Source of the DNA: Flexivirga endophytica
GTDB taxonomy: Bacteria > Actinomycetota > Actinomycetes > Actinomycetales > Dermatophilaceae
Assembly (NCBI RefSeq): GCF_014640635.1
Contig: NZ_BMHI01000001.1
Span: 1-64,000 of the forward strand
Length of the DNA stretch: 64,000 nucleotides
Direction: 5' to 3'
Part shown: one piece after another, positions 45,051 through 53,527 of the stretch
How the letters are laid out: every line of letters begins with the position of its first letter
How positions within the stretch are numbered: the first letter of the stretch is position 1
The notes under the pieces: generated by a model
Database searches by the model: none
The model's input: only the letters and a program-made list of their open reading frames with translations
What the model was told of the DNA's origin: nothing
Position numbers and translations under genes: made by a program

Positions 45051-45677
45051 ATGACGAAACGCGAACGCCGTGAGATCAACAAGGTCCGGCCGGATCTGGA
45101 CCAGCTGAAGGCCTTGGCCCACCCGGTCCGTCTCGCGATGATCGGTCGCCTGCGCGCGGACGGTCCGGCGACCGCGTCCTCGCTGGCGGCGCAGCTGGGA
45201 CTGAACTCGGGCGCGACCAGCTACCACTTGCGCCAACTGGCCGACGCCGGTCTCGTCGTCGACGACGCGGACCGCGGCAACAAGCGCGACCGCTGGTGGA
45301 AGGCCGCCCACGAGTCGACCGTGACCGAGCCGTCGCAGGTCGACGACGTGGAGGAGCGTGCGGTGATGGGCGCATACCACGGCGTCGTCGCGCACCAGGC
45401 TGCTGTGCAGCTCGAGCAGGCCGCCGCCGAGGTGCCCGATCTGCCGAAGGAATGGGCCGACCTCGTCGGTGCGAGTGACTACAACGTCTACCTCACGCCC
45501 GAGCAGGTCCGCCGCGTCAAGGATGCCGTCCACGCCGTGCTCGGCGAGGTCGCCGAGACGGCCCGCGATCCGGAGTCCGCACCGGCCGATGCCGCGCCCG
45601 TCGTCTTCCAGTTCCACACCTTCCCGCGGCCGGGCACACTGGCGCACCGGGACGAGCCCGAGGGCGACGAAACATGA
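45051..45677 (+). CDS. ArsR-type winged-helix transcriptional regulator
   Basis: The start is ATG 45051, six bases after TATTTT (leaderless). The 208-aa product has a winged helix at about 18-85 (LKALAHPVRLAMIGRLRADG, SLAAQLGLNSGATSYHLRQL) and a helical C-terminal half. No metal-binding cysteines are present, so it is not a classical metal sensor. Its stop overlaps the start of the MFS gene (ATGA), so it most likely controls its own expression and that of the exporter through the palindrome upstream. Confidence 0.85.
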   Translation: MTKRERREINKVRPDLDQLKALAHPVRLAMIGRLRADGPATASSLAAQLGLNSGATSYHLRQLADAGLVVDDADRGNKRDRWWKAAHESTVTEPSQVDDVEERAVMGAYHGVVAHQAAVQLEQAAAEVPDLPKEWADLVGASDYNVYLTPEQVRRVKDAVHAVLGEVAETARDPESAPADAAPVVFQFHTFPRPGTLAHRDEPEGDET

Positions 45678-46987
45678 GCAGCCGCAGGCCGTTTGCGGCG
45701 CTCGCCGTCGCCGAGGCGTTCTCGATCTCCGGCACGCGGCTGTCCCAGATCGCGGTGCCGTGGCTGGTTCTCACGACCACCGGGTCTGCGGTCTGGACCG
45801 GTGTCGTCGGTTTCGCCGAGTTGCTGCCGTATGTCGTGGCCAAGGCCCTCGGCGGACCGATCGTCGATCGAATCGGCTCGAAAGCCGTTGCAGTGACCGC
45901 CGATTCGTGCAGTGTGCTGATCGTCGGTCTCATCCCGCTGTTGCACTGGCTCGGCATGCTGCAGCTCGGGTGGTTGATCCCGATCGCCGCGTTGATGGGG
46001 GTGGTGCGCGGTCCCTCGGACGGCGCCAAGTCGGCGCTGGTGCCTACCGTCGCCGAGCAGGGCGCGATCCCGCTGGAGCGCATCACCGGTGTCATGGGCG
46101 CGATCGAGCGACTGGGTGGCACGGTGGGTGCCGCAGCGGCCGGCGCGGTGGTCGCCGTCATCGGTGCTCCGCAAGCGCTGTTGGTCAATGCGGTCACCTT
46201 CGCCGTCGCGGCGATGTGCATCTCGCACGGCCTGCCGGATACGAAAAGTGCGCAGCCACAAGGTGATCCGGTCCGCGAGGAGGAGACCGGCTCGTCATAC
46301 CGGCAGCAACTCGTCGAGGGCTGGCGCTTCCTGCGCGGCGACTCGGTGCTGGTCGGCATCACCGTGATGGTCTCGTTGACGAATCTGCTGGACCAGGCGT
46401 GGACGGCGGTGTTGCTTCCGGTGTGGGCACATGCCACCGGAAGCGGCGCGGGCGCAGTCGGCCTGGTGCTCGCCGCGATGGCGGGTCCGTCGATCCTGGG
46501 GGCCCTGGTAGCGGCGGCGGTGGGGGAGCGACTGCCGCGGCTGCCGGTCTACGTGCTCGGCTTCTTCGTGGCCGGACTGCCGCGCTTCGCAGTCTTCGCA
46601 CTCGACGTCCACCTGTGGACGCTGGTGAGCGTCCTCGCTGCCGCGGGCTTCCTGTCCGGCTTCATCAACCCGATCCTGGGAGCTGTCACGTTCGAACGCA
46701 TCCCGCCGCATCTGGTCGGCCGGGTGAGTGCTCTCAAGACCTCGCTGTGTTGGTCGCTGATCCCGTTCGGTGGCTTGCTCGGCGGTGTGCTTTCGGCGCT
46801 CATCGGCTGGCGTGCAGCCACCGTCGGGGTGGGTATCGCCTACTTCCTGATAACGCTGATGCCGTTGGTGCGCAAGAGTTTCCGCGAATTCAACAAGCGC
46901 CCCGCAGGGGAATGCGTCGCGAATCGCGCCGGGGATGATCCGGTCACGCAGGCGGATGCTCCAGCCCGCGACGTCGCGCCCGCCTGA
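45674..46987 (+). CDS. MFS drug-exporter-like transporter (MFS_3 type)
   Basis: The 437-aa, twelve-helix protein resembles enterobactin exporter/macrolide efflux-type MFS carriers: an N-terminal helix with FSISGTRLSQIAVPWLVL, the motif VVAKALGGPIVDRIGSK and a central charged loop near 190-215. It is probably an efflux pump. The coupled ArsR-type regulator suggests induction by its substrate. Confidence 0.85.
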   Translation: MSSRRPFAALAVAEAFSISGTRLSQIAVPWLVLTTTGSAVWTGVVGFAELLPYVVAKALGGPIVDRIGSKAVAVTADSCSVLIVGLIPLLHWLGMLQLGWLIPIAALMGVVRGPSDGAKSALVPTVAEQGAIPLERITGVMGAIERLGGTVGAAAAGAVVAVIGAPQALLVNAVTFAVAAMCISHGLPDTKSAQPQGDPVREEETGSSYRQQLVEGWRFLRGDSVLVGITVMVSLTNLLDQAWTAVLLPVWAHATGSGAGAVGLVLAAMAGPSILGALVAAAVGERLPRLPVYVLGFFVAGLPRFAVFALDVHLWTLVSVLAAAGFLSGFINPILGAVTFERIPPHLVGRVSALKTSLCWSLIPFGGLLGGVLSALIGWRAATVGVGIAYFLITLMPLVRKSFREFNKRPAGECVANRAGDDPVTQADAPARDVAPA

Positions 46988-47086
46988 CTCGCCGACAGGA
47001 CACCGCATGACCGAGAGGACAGCGGAATTGGGCCCAATTGGCCCGAATCCCCTGTCCTCTCGATCATCGCCTGTCCCCTCGGCGAG
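46988..47086. terminator. Nested long inverted repeats, second locus
   Basis: Inner arms are about 23 bp: 47011-47034 (CGAGAGGACAG...GGGCC) with 47040-47062. Outer arms are CTCGCCGA-CAGG (46988-46999) with 47070-47086. Words GACAGG and GGCC recur as at 44.9 kb, so the two loci share an architecture. It lies between convergent MFS and gabT genes. Confidence 0.7.
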
Positions 47087-47137
47087 TGGGGTATGGCGGG
47101 TCGGGTCGGGTCGGGTCGGGTCGGGTGGGGTATGGCG
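47087..47137. repeat. Five tandem GGGTC units flanked by 12-bp direct repeats
   Basis: GGGTC is repeated five times at 47098-47122. The array is bracketed by TGGGGTATGGCG at 47087-47098 and 47126-47137. A slippage-prone simple repeat just downstream of gabT (minus). Confidence 0.85.
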
Positions 47138-47144
47138 AGGACGC

Positions 47145-48488
47145 TCAGGCGAGCTCGGCGGCGAAGGCGTCGGCCAGGACGCCCAGGCCCTCGAGCAGCA
47201 GCTCGTCGCTGATGACCAGCGGCGGCAGCAGCCGGATGACGTTGCCGAAGGTGCCGCAGGTCAGGATCACGACGCCCTGCTCGTGGCACCGCTTGGCCAC
47301 GGCGGCGGTGAGCGCAGCGTCCGGCTCCTTGGTGCCGGGCTTGACGATCTCGACCGCAAGCATGCCGCCACGGCCCCGGATCTCGCCGATCGCAGGCGTT
47401 TTCGCCTGTATGTCGCGCAGCGCACCCGTCGCGAGTTCCTCGATGTGCTTGGCGCGGTCGAGCAGACCGTCGGCCTCCATGGTCTCGATCGCGCCGAGCG
47501 CCGCGGCGCAGGCGACGGGGTTGCCGCCATACGTGCCACCGAGTCCGCCGGGGTGCACGGAGTCCATCAGCTCTGCGCGGCCGGTGACGGCTGACAGCGG
47601 CAGGCCGCCGGCGATGCCCTTGGCGGTGGTGACCAGGTCGGGCACGACACCCTCGTGGTCGACCGCGAACCACTCGCCGGTGCGGGCGAAGCCGCTCTGC
47701 ACCTCGTCGGCGATGAAGACGATGCCGTTGTCGGTGCACCACTTGGCGATTGCGGCCAGGAAACCCGGCGCCGGGACGATGAAACCGCCCTCGCCCTGGA
47801 TCGGCTCCATGATGAACGCCGCGATCTGGTCGGCGCCAACAGCCTTCTCCGCCAGGGTGATTGCGCGCTGGGCGGCCTCTTCGCCCGTCATACCCTCCGG
47901 GTCGCGGAAGGGGTATGACGTGGGCACGCGGTAGACGTCCGACGCGAAGGGCCCGAAGCCCTTCTTGTAGGGCATCGCCTTCGCCGTCAGTGCCATCGTG
48001 AGGTTGGTGCGGCCGTGGTATGCGTGGTCGACCGCGACGACGGCCTGACGCCCGGTGGCGTAGCGGGCGATCTTCACGGCGTTCTCGACGGCCTCCGCGC
48101 CGGAGTTGAAGAGCGCGGACTTCTTGGCGTGGTCGCCGGGGGTCAGCTCGGCGAGCTTCTCCGCGACTGCGACATAACCCTCGTAGGGGCTGATCATGAA
48201 GCAGGTGTGGGTGATCTCGGCGACCTGCTGCTGCACATTGGCCACCACGCGAGGGTCGGAGCTGCCAACGGTGGTCACCGCGATGCCCGAGCCGAGGTCG
48301 ATGAGCGTGTTGCCGTCGACGTCCTCGATGATGCCGCCGGCGGCACGGGCGGCATAGACCGGCATGGTCGAGGAGACGCCCGCGGCCACGACGGAGCTGC
48401 GACGTTCGGCCAGCGCCTGCGAACGAGGGCCGGGGATCGGCGTTTTCAGCTCGCGGCGTTGTGCGATGTCCGGTGCGGTGATGGTCAT
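47145..48488 (-). CDS. gabT: 4-aminobutyrate-2-oxoglutarate transaminase
   Basis: The 447-aa class III aminotransferase has the cofactor region NSGAEAVENAVKIAR, DEVQSGFARTGEWFA and the PLP lysine in TTAKGIAGGLPLSAVTGR. FADEVQSGFxRTG and SGAEAVENAVKIAR favour GabT over ornithine aminotransferase. It moves the amino group of GABA (or related omega-amino acids) to 2-oxoglutarate. No succinate semialdehyde dehydrogenase is adjacent. It probably stands as a single gene between two long hairpins. Confidence 0.92.
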   Translation of the reverse strand: MTITAPDIAQRRELKTPIPGPRSQALAERRSSVVAAGVSSTMPVYAARAAGGIIEDVDGNTLIDLGSGIAVTTVGSSDPRVVANVQQQVAEITHTCFMISPYEGYVAVAEKLAELTPGDHAKKSALFNSGAEAVENAVKIARYATGRQAVVAVDHAYHGRTNLTMALTAKAMPYKKGFGPFASDVYRVPTSYPFRDPEGMTGEEAAQRAITLAEKAVGADQIAAFIMEPIQGEGGFIVPAPGFLAAIAKWCTDNGIVFIADEVQSGFARTGEWFAVDHEGVVPDLVTTAKGIAGGLPLSAVTGRAELMDSVHPGGLGGTYGGNPVACAAALGAIETMEADGLLDRAKHIEELATGALRDIQAKTPAIGEIRGRGGMLAVEIVKPGTKEPDAALTAAVAKRCHEQGVVILTCGTFGNVIRLLPPLVISDELLLEGLGVLADAFAAELA

Positions 48489-48564
48489 GAGGGCTCCTCT
48501 GCGTGCGACGTTGCGTGTTCAGTGTGCCACGCAGAGTTTCGAAATCGAAGAAGGGGCGCCGACT

Positions 48565-48622
48565 GGCACAGTTGGCCCCGAGTGGCACAGCTGCAGGTGT
48601 GCCACTCGGGGTCAACTGTGTC
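48565..48622. terminator. 25-bp stem hairpin between hisN and gabT
   Basis: Arms 48565-48589 (GGCACAGTTGGCCCCGAGTG...) and 48598-48622 pair with two mismatches. The word TGGCACAG occurs twice in the left arm, as in the other long hairpins here. The hisN stop codon lies inside the right arm. Confidence 0.8.
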
Positions 48623-49442
48623 GCTGGGCGGAAGTGGGCTCGGCGGAAGTGGGCTCGGCGGAGTCGCCGATCCGGCGCAGCACTTCGTCGTGCAGCAGAC
48701 CGTTGCTGGACAGGGCGTTGCCGCTCCACGGGCCGTCCTTGCCGTCCAGTCCGGTGAAGCGGCCGCCGGCCTCGGTGACGATCGGAACCAGGGCTGCCAT
48801 GTCGTGGACCGCGAGCTCCGGCTCCGGTGCGAAGTCGATCGCGCCCTCGGCCACCAGCATGTGCGCCCAGAAGTCGCCGTAGCTGCGCACCCGCCATACG
48901 TCGTCCATCAGCTCGACGAGAGCGTCGCGCCGGTCGAGATCCGCCCACGTCCGCCAGCCGGCGACCGATGTCGACGCGTCACAGATCTTCGAAACACCAG
49001 AGACTGCAATGCGTTTCGCGCTCGACAACGATCGACCCGTCCACGCTCCCGTGCCCAGGCCGGCCCACCAGCGGCGACCGAGCGCCGGCGCCGAGACCAG
49101 CCCGACCACCGGCAGACCGTCGTCGACCAGCGCGATGAGAGTCGCCCACACCGGCACGCCGCGGACGAAGTTCTTGGTGCCGTCGATCGGGTCGACGATC
49201 CAGCGGCGCGGTCCGTTGCCCTGGGTGCCCTGCTCCTCGCCCTGCACCGCATCCCGCGGGCGGGCGCGCTTGAGCTGGGCGCGCAGCACCTCCTCGACCG
49301 CGATGTCCGCGTCGGTCACCGGCGTGAGGTCGGGCTTGGCGGTGACGTGCAGGTCGTCCGCGCGGAAGCGCCCGGTGCTCGTTGGCTCCACGGCGTCCGC
49401 GAGCACGTGGGCGAGGCGGAGGTCGTCGTCATACGTCGGCAT
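48612..49442 (-). CDS. hisN: Histidinol-phosphatase, inositol-monophosphatase family
   Basis: The 276-aa product has metal-site motifs GEEQGTQG and WIVDPIDGTKNFVRGVPVW, and the C-terminal ELAVHDMAALVPIVTEAGG. Actinobacterial HisN proteins of this type remove phosphate from histidinol phosphate; an inositol phosphatase role is the alternative. A TAGGTT box seven bases before the ATG suggests a leaderless mRNA. The last 15 residues (AEPTSAEPTSAQRHS) come from a duplicated 15-mer and the hairpin arm, so the C-terminus has grown by repeat expansion. Confidence 0.88.
   Translation of the reverse strand: MPTYDDDLRLAHVLADAVEPTSTGRFRADDLHVTAKPDLTPVTDADIAVEEVLRAQLKRARPRDAVQGEEQGTQGNGPRRWIVDPIDGTKNFVRGVPVWATLIALVDDGLPVVGLVSAPALGRRWWAGLGTGAWTGRSLSSAKRIAVSGVSKICDASTSVAGWRTWADLDRRDALVELMDDVWRVRSYGDFWAHMLVAEGAIDFAPEPELAVHDMAALVPIVTEAGGRFTGLDGKDGPWSGNALSSNGLLHDEVLRRIGDSAEPTSAEPTSAQRHS
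48630..48659. repeat. Tandem duplication of a 15-bp unit
   Basis: GGAAGTGGGCTCGGC occurs twice in direct succession, in frame at the 3' end of hisN, encoding a repeated AEPTS. Confidence 0.9.
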
Positions 49443-49534
49443 GCACCCGAACCTATCGGCCGATCCGCCCGAACACGCCGACGGTGCTCAACCGGTCGCG
49501 CTCACGATCTCGCCCGGCGACCCCGCCGGACGAC

Positions 49535-50185
49535 TCAGACCAGCGGCCAGCCCTTCTTGGCCAGCCGCTTGCGGACCCGATCCAGATCCGCCTCGATCGG
49601 GACGACACCCGCGATCTGCTGCATGATCTCCTGCGCTTCTTCCTCGGAGATCGGAGTCTTCGGCTCGCCGGGCACCTTGTTGGAGGCGATGAGCTCCTTG
49701 GCGACCTTCTTGATCTCCTTCTTGGTCAAGCGACGCTGCAGCAGCGCGAACAACGGCGGGAGATCGGTCGGCGGGACACCGTCGGGATAGCCCTCGCGCA
49801 GCCAGTCCAGGATGCGCTGGAAGAAGTTGACGCGCTCTGGGCTGTCGTCCTCCTCCTCGTCGTCCTCGTCCTCCTGATCGGCAGATGCAAGGCCTGCCGC
49901 GGGCCAGCCGACGGCTTCCAGCCGGGTGGCGACCGCTTGCACCTCGGCCTCGGTCGGTGGCACCGAGTTGACCTGCTTGAGGGCGTCGGCGACCGACTCG
50001 GCGGAGATCCCGCCGTCGGGGTGGTCGGAGATGAGCTGCGCACAGACCGCCTGCACGTCCGCGGGCTGCAGCGTGCGCTGCAGCAGCGCCAGCAGCGGAG
50101 GGAAGTCCTTGGGCGGGATGCCCTCGGGGTAGCCCTTGCGCAGCCAGTCGACGACGGAGGTCAGCATGTTGGTAGCCATTGCCAT
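49535..50185 (-). CDS. Tandem DUF3349-domain protein
   Basis: The start is ATG 50185, sharing a base with the upstream stop. The 216-aa product contains two DUF3349 repeats, at about 5-85 (VVDWLRKGYPEGIPPKDFPPLLALLQRTL) and 120-215 (ILDWLREGYPDGVPPTDLPPLFALLQRRL), joined by a very acidic linker (DQEDEDDEEEDDSPE). DUF3349 is confined to actinobacteria and has no known function. Position behind a Pit transporter and a small membrane protein suggests a link with phosphate uptake. Confidence 0.85.
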   Translation of the reverse strand: MAMATNMLTSVVDWLRKGYPEGIPPKDFPPLLALLQRTLQPADVQAVCAQLISDHPDGGISAESVADALKQVNSVPPTEAEVQAVATRLEAVGWPAAGLASADQEDEDDEEEDDSPERVNFFQRILDWLREGYPDGVPPTDLPPLFALLQRRLTKKEIKKVAKELIASNKVPGEPKTPISEEEAQEIMQQIAGVVPIEADLDRVRKRLAKKGWPLV

Positions 50186-50466
50186 CAGAACAACTCGATT
50201 CCGAGGTAGTGGTCGATGCTCTTGTGGGTGATGTAGAGGACGCCCACCACCACCGCGGCAGCCACGATCGCGAAGATCAGGTATGCCGTCCAGAGCGCGG
50301 CGTGCTTGCCGAGCGTCATCGTGCCGTCGGCGTCCTCGTGCACGCTCCCGGCGTCCCACAGCCGCATGCCGAGCGTGAACAACAGTGGCAGCCCGGCGCC
50401 GAAGAGAAGTCCCGCGACCAGCACCTTCACGGTGCCGTCGACGATGTCCGCAAAATCGATGTTCAT
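50185..50466 (-). CDS. Small two-helix membrane protein (93 aa)
   Basis: Two membrane helices, at about 12-35 (VKVLVAGLLFGAGLPLLFTL) and 60-82 (TAYLIFAIVAAAVVVGVLYI), flank a short polar loop. It sits 29 bp after the Pit transporter gene and overlaps the DUF3349 start (TGATG). The order Pit, small membrane protein, DUF3349 suggests an accessory subunit of the phosphate carrier. Confidence 0.75.
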   Translation of the reverse strand: MNIDFADIVDGTVKVLVAGLLFGAGLPLLFTLGMRLWDAGSVHEDADGTMTLGKHAALWTAYLIFAIVAAAVVVGVLYITHKSIDHYLGIELF

Positions 50467-50495
50467 CGCTTCATCCCCTTGTCCCTGGCCGCCGT

Positions 50496-51716
50496 TCAGA
50501 CGGTCGGCACCTTCGACTTCTTGCCGGATGCTGTGTCGGAGCCGCCTTTGGAACTGTCGTCCCAGTCGGCGTTGACGTTGTCGGCACCGACCTTCTGCTG
50601 CTGCGCGCGGTAGTAGATGTATGCCGCAAGGGCGACCAGGAGCACGAAGATCACGATCGCTCCGACCGCGCCGCCGATCAGGTGTCCGATGTAGAAGCTC
50701 ACCGCGCCGCCGATCGCCGCGCAGGGGAGGGTGATGAGCCAGCCGGCGGCCATCCGACCGGCGACGCCCCAGCGCACCGTGGAGCCGGGCTTGCCGACGC
50801 CGGTGCCGATGATCGATCCGGTGGCGACGTGGGTCGTGGACAGCGCCATACCGAGGTTGCTGGAGGTCAGGATGATCGCGGCCGCCGACGCCTGCGCAGC
50901 CATGCCTTGCGGTGCCTCGATCTCGACCAGGCCCTTGCCCAGGGTGCGGATGATCCGCCAGCCGCCGATATAGGTGCCCAGTGCGATGGCGCCGGCGCAC
51001 AGCACGATGATCCAGACAGGGAGGCCGTGTTCCTGGATCTGGTGGTCGCTGAGGCTGCCGTGCGCGATGAGCGCGAGGGCGATGACGCCCATGGTCTTCT
51101 GGGCATCACCGGTGCCGTGTGCGAGCGAGACCAGTGACGCGGTCGCCACCTGGCCCCAACGGAAACCGCTCTCCTGCTTGCCTTCACTGACCTTGCGGCT
51201 GAGCGCGTAGACGCCGAGGGTGCCGACCGCGGCGACCGCTCCGGCGATCAGCGGCGACAGCAGCGCCGGGATGATCACCTTGACGACCAGGCCGTCCCAG
51301 TTGATGCCGCTGGTGCCGATGGCGGCCAGGCCGGCGCCGATCAGTCCGCCGAAGAGCGCGTGCGAGGAACTGCTGGGCAGACCGAGCAGCCAGGTCAGCA
51401 GGTTCCAGATGATGCCGCCGATGAGCCCGGCGAAGATGATGAACATCGCCTCTTGGGCATCGATCCCGCTGATCAGGCCGCCGGAGTCGTTCTGGATCTT
51501 CAGCACCGACGTGGTCACGGTGACGGCGACCTCGACGGACAGGAAGCCGCCGACCAGGTTGAGGACCGCGGAGAGTGCCACAGCCGTCTTGGGCTTCAGC
51601 GCACCGGTGGCGATCGAGGTGGCCATCGCATTGCCGGTGTCGTGGAAGCCGTTGGTGAAGTCGAATCCCACGGCGGTGATCACCAGCAGGATCAGAATGA
51701 AGAGTTCGGCACTCAC
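50496..51716 (-). CDS. pit: Inorganic phosphate transporter, PiT family
   Basis: The 406-aa product has both PiT signatures, GFDFTNGFHDTGNAMATSIA at the N-terminus and SLAHGTGDAQKTMGVIALAL in the second half, and ten or so helices. It imports phosphate as a metal-phosphate complex with protons. A polar C-terminal tail ends in a Ser/Lys-rich stretch. It heads a group with a small membrane protein and DUF3349 on the minus strand. GTG 51716 is the start. Confidence 0.93.
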   Translation of the reverse strand: MSAELFILILLVITAVGFDFTNGFHDTGNAMATSIATGALKPKTAVALSAVLNLVGGFLSVEVAVTVTTSVLKIQNDSGGLISGIDAQEAMFIIFAGLIGGIIWNLLTWLLGLPSSSSHALFGGLIGAGLAAIGTSGINWDGLVVKVIIPALLSPLIAGAVAAVGTLGVYALSRKVSEGKQESGFRWGQVATASLVSLAHGTGDAQKTMGVIALALIAHGSLSDHQIQEHGLPVWIIVLCAGAIALGTYIGGWRIIRTLGKGLVEIEAPQGMAAQASAAAIILTSSNLGMALSTTHVATGSIIGTGVGKPGSTVRWGVAGRMAAGWLITLPCAAIGGAVSFYIGHLIGGAVGAIVIFVLLVALAAYIYYRAQQQKVGADNVNADWDDSSKGGSDTASGKKSKVPTV

Positions 51717-51783
51717 AGGTCACGAGTATGACGTTGCCTGCTGGGTCCTGCGCAAATCGGGGCCGAGTGGGCGTGGTTTTTGT

Positions 51784-53523
51784 TCACGGACTGTTCAACT
51801 GCTTCCCTACGTCGAGCATCCGTTGCAGGCCGCCGGCGATGATCCGGGCGTCGACCATGGTGGTGCCGACGGGCGGCAGCGCGGCGATCATCCGGGCCAG
51901 TACCCCGGCCATCCGCTCGGCGTCGATCGCGCGTGGCGGGTCGGTGGTCCAGCACGCCGCGAGCACGACGTATGACGCCTCGTTCAGCGACGTCTCCAGC
52001 AGGTTCCAGTCCTCGAGGGTCCGTGGCAGGTCGGTCTGCGCGAGTTGCAGGATCCGGCTGGCCTGCAACTGCTCATAGGACAGGTCGCGTCGGGCGGCAT
52101 ACCCGCGTTCGGTGCTCTGCTGCCCGTCGGCGATGAGCAGCAGCAACCGCTCGAGCGAGCGCAACGAACGCCGGAACTGCCTGCGCACCAACGCGATCGG
52201 TGCCCGACGGCCGGCCAGCCAGATCACCACGACGGACACGGCAGCGCCGATCACGGTCTCGAGGACGCGCTCGCCGGCGATCTCCCCGATGGGCCGGTAT
52301 GGCGCAGCCGCCGTGCTGATCAGCAGCGCCATCGGCGTCACGAAGATCACCGCGAGCGCGTAGTTGCGCACGGCGAGCATCTGGATGCAGTAGACCAGGG
52401 CCAGCGCGATCACGATCAGGACGATGCCGCGCGGGTGCATCGAGTGGATCACCGCGAACACCCCGATGCCGACGACCGTCCCGCTGACGCGATGCAGGGC
52501 CCGGTGGGTCAGCGCGAGGCGATCGCGGGTCACGGACATCACCAGGGCAGTGGTCATCACCGCCCAGGAGGGATGCCCGGCGTGCAGCCCGTAGGAGGCC
52601 GCGCAGGTGAGCAGCACCGCTGCCGCCATACGACGTGCGGCCAGCCAGGGGAGTGAGGAACGCGAGAGCCCCCAGCGCAGCAGATAACTGGCGTCCGGCC
52701 GGCCCAGGTAGCGCCGTTGTTCGACACCGGTGACAACCACCTCCCGCCCCGGCAGATGCACGCGCACGACCTGCTGGATGATGGCCAGGTGCAGCCGGCG
52801 CAGCGCGGCGTTCATGCGGCGCCACTGACGCATCCGCGGCTCGCGGCCGACCGCGTCCTCCAGCACCATCGAGGCGCTGAAGACCGACACGAACGCCTGG
52901 TCGCGCAGCCGGGCCAGCTGGTGCCGCGGGGTCAGCGTCCGGTCGGCGTCGAGGTATGCCGCCACCGCGTCCTGCGCGGTCGACAGCGCCTCCTGCTCGA
53001 CCTGCCGCCGCTCCGTGACGGTCTGCAGCAGCAGCGATGTCGCGGATGCGCTCACGCAGGCCAGGGCGCCGACCACCACGACCTTGCCGACCGACAGCCC
53101 GACCGTCGGCAGGTATGACGCGATGACCGGGCCGATGATCAGGAACATCGAACCGGGCGGCTCGGCGACCAGCGTGTTGTAGCCCAGCACGGTGACCAGC
53201 GAGATCGCCGTGAGGACCAGGGTCAGCAGCACCGGTTCGCTGCCGACCAGCGCGGCCAGGGTGATGCCGGCGATGTAGGTCAGGCACATCCCGGCCAGGA
53301 TCACGATGCGTGAGCGCACCGGGCGGGTGCGGGCGACGAACCCCAGGAACGCACCGGTGATGCCGACCAGGCCCAAACTCGGACCGAGCAGCACACTGAT
53401 CAGGGTGACGGCGACGGTGACGATCGCCACCACGTGCAGCGCGAACTTCCAGCGCCCCGGCGCAGGTTTGACCTCGGCGAAGGCGAGCAGGTGGCGGGTG
53501 AACGCCTCGGGAGCCGGCCGCAC
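51784..53523 (-). CDS. FUSC-family membrane protein
   Basis: The start chosen is GTG 53523, four bases after the rsgA stop; frames further upstream run through rsgA. The 579-aa product has two blocks of about five helices (30-160 and 300-440), each followed by a cytoplasmic helical region, the second being the FUSC_2 domain (WAVMTTALVMSVTRDRLALT). FUSC proteins relate to aromatic-acid and fusaric-acid efflux. It is the third gene of an aroA-rsgA-FUSC unit. Confidence 0.82.
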   Translation of the reverse strand: MRPAPEAFTRHLLAFAEVKPAPGRWKFALHVVAIVTVAVTLISVLLGPSLGLVGITGAFLGFVARTRPVRSRIVILAGMCLTYIAGITLAALVGSEPVLLTLVLTAISLVTVLGYNTLVAEPPGSMFLIIGPVIASYLPTVGLSVGKVVVVGALACVSASATSLLLQTVTERRQVEQEALSTAQDAVAAYLDADRTLTPRHQLARLRDQAFVSVFSASMVLEDAVGREPRMRQWRRMNAALRRLHLAIIQQVVRVHLPGREVVVTGVEQRRYLGRPDASYLLRWGLSRSSLPWLAARRMAAAVLLTCAASYGLHAGHPSWAVMTTALVMSVTRDRLALTHRALHRVSGTVVGIGVFAVIHSMHPRGIVLIVIALALVYCIQMLAVRNYALAVIFVTPMALLISTAAAPYRPIGEIAGERVLETVIGAAVSVVVIWLAGRRAPIALVRRQFRRSLRSLERLLLLIADGQQSTERGYAARRDLSYEQLQASRILQLAQTDLPRTLEDWNLLETSLNEASYVVLAACWTTDPPRAIDAERMAGVLARMIAALPPVGTTMVDARIIAGGLQRMLDVGKQLNSP

Positions 53524-53527
53524 GGAT

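Noticed and set aside
47087-47137. CRISPR-like array
   Set aside because: The units are 5 bp with no spacers; it is a simple tandem repeat. No CRISPR array or cas gene was found anywhere in the window.
46840-48948. 702-codon open frame on the minus strand
   Set aside because: It runs through the end of an MFS gene, gabT in a wrong frame and two hairpins; the Arg/Gly/Ala-rich translation is typical of a GC-rich shadow frame.
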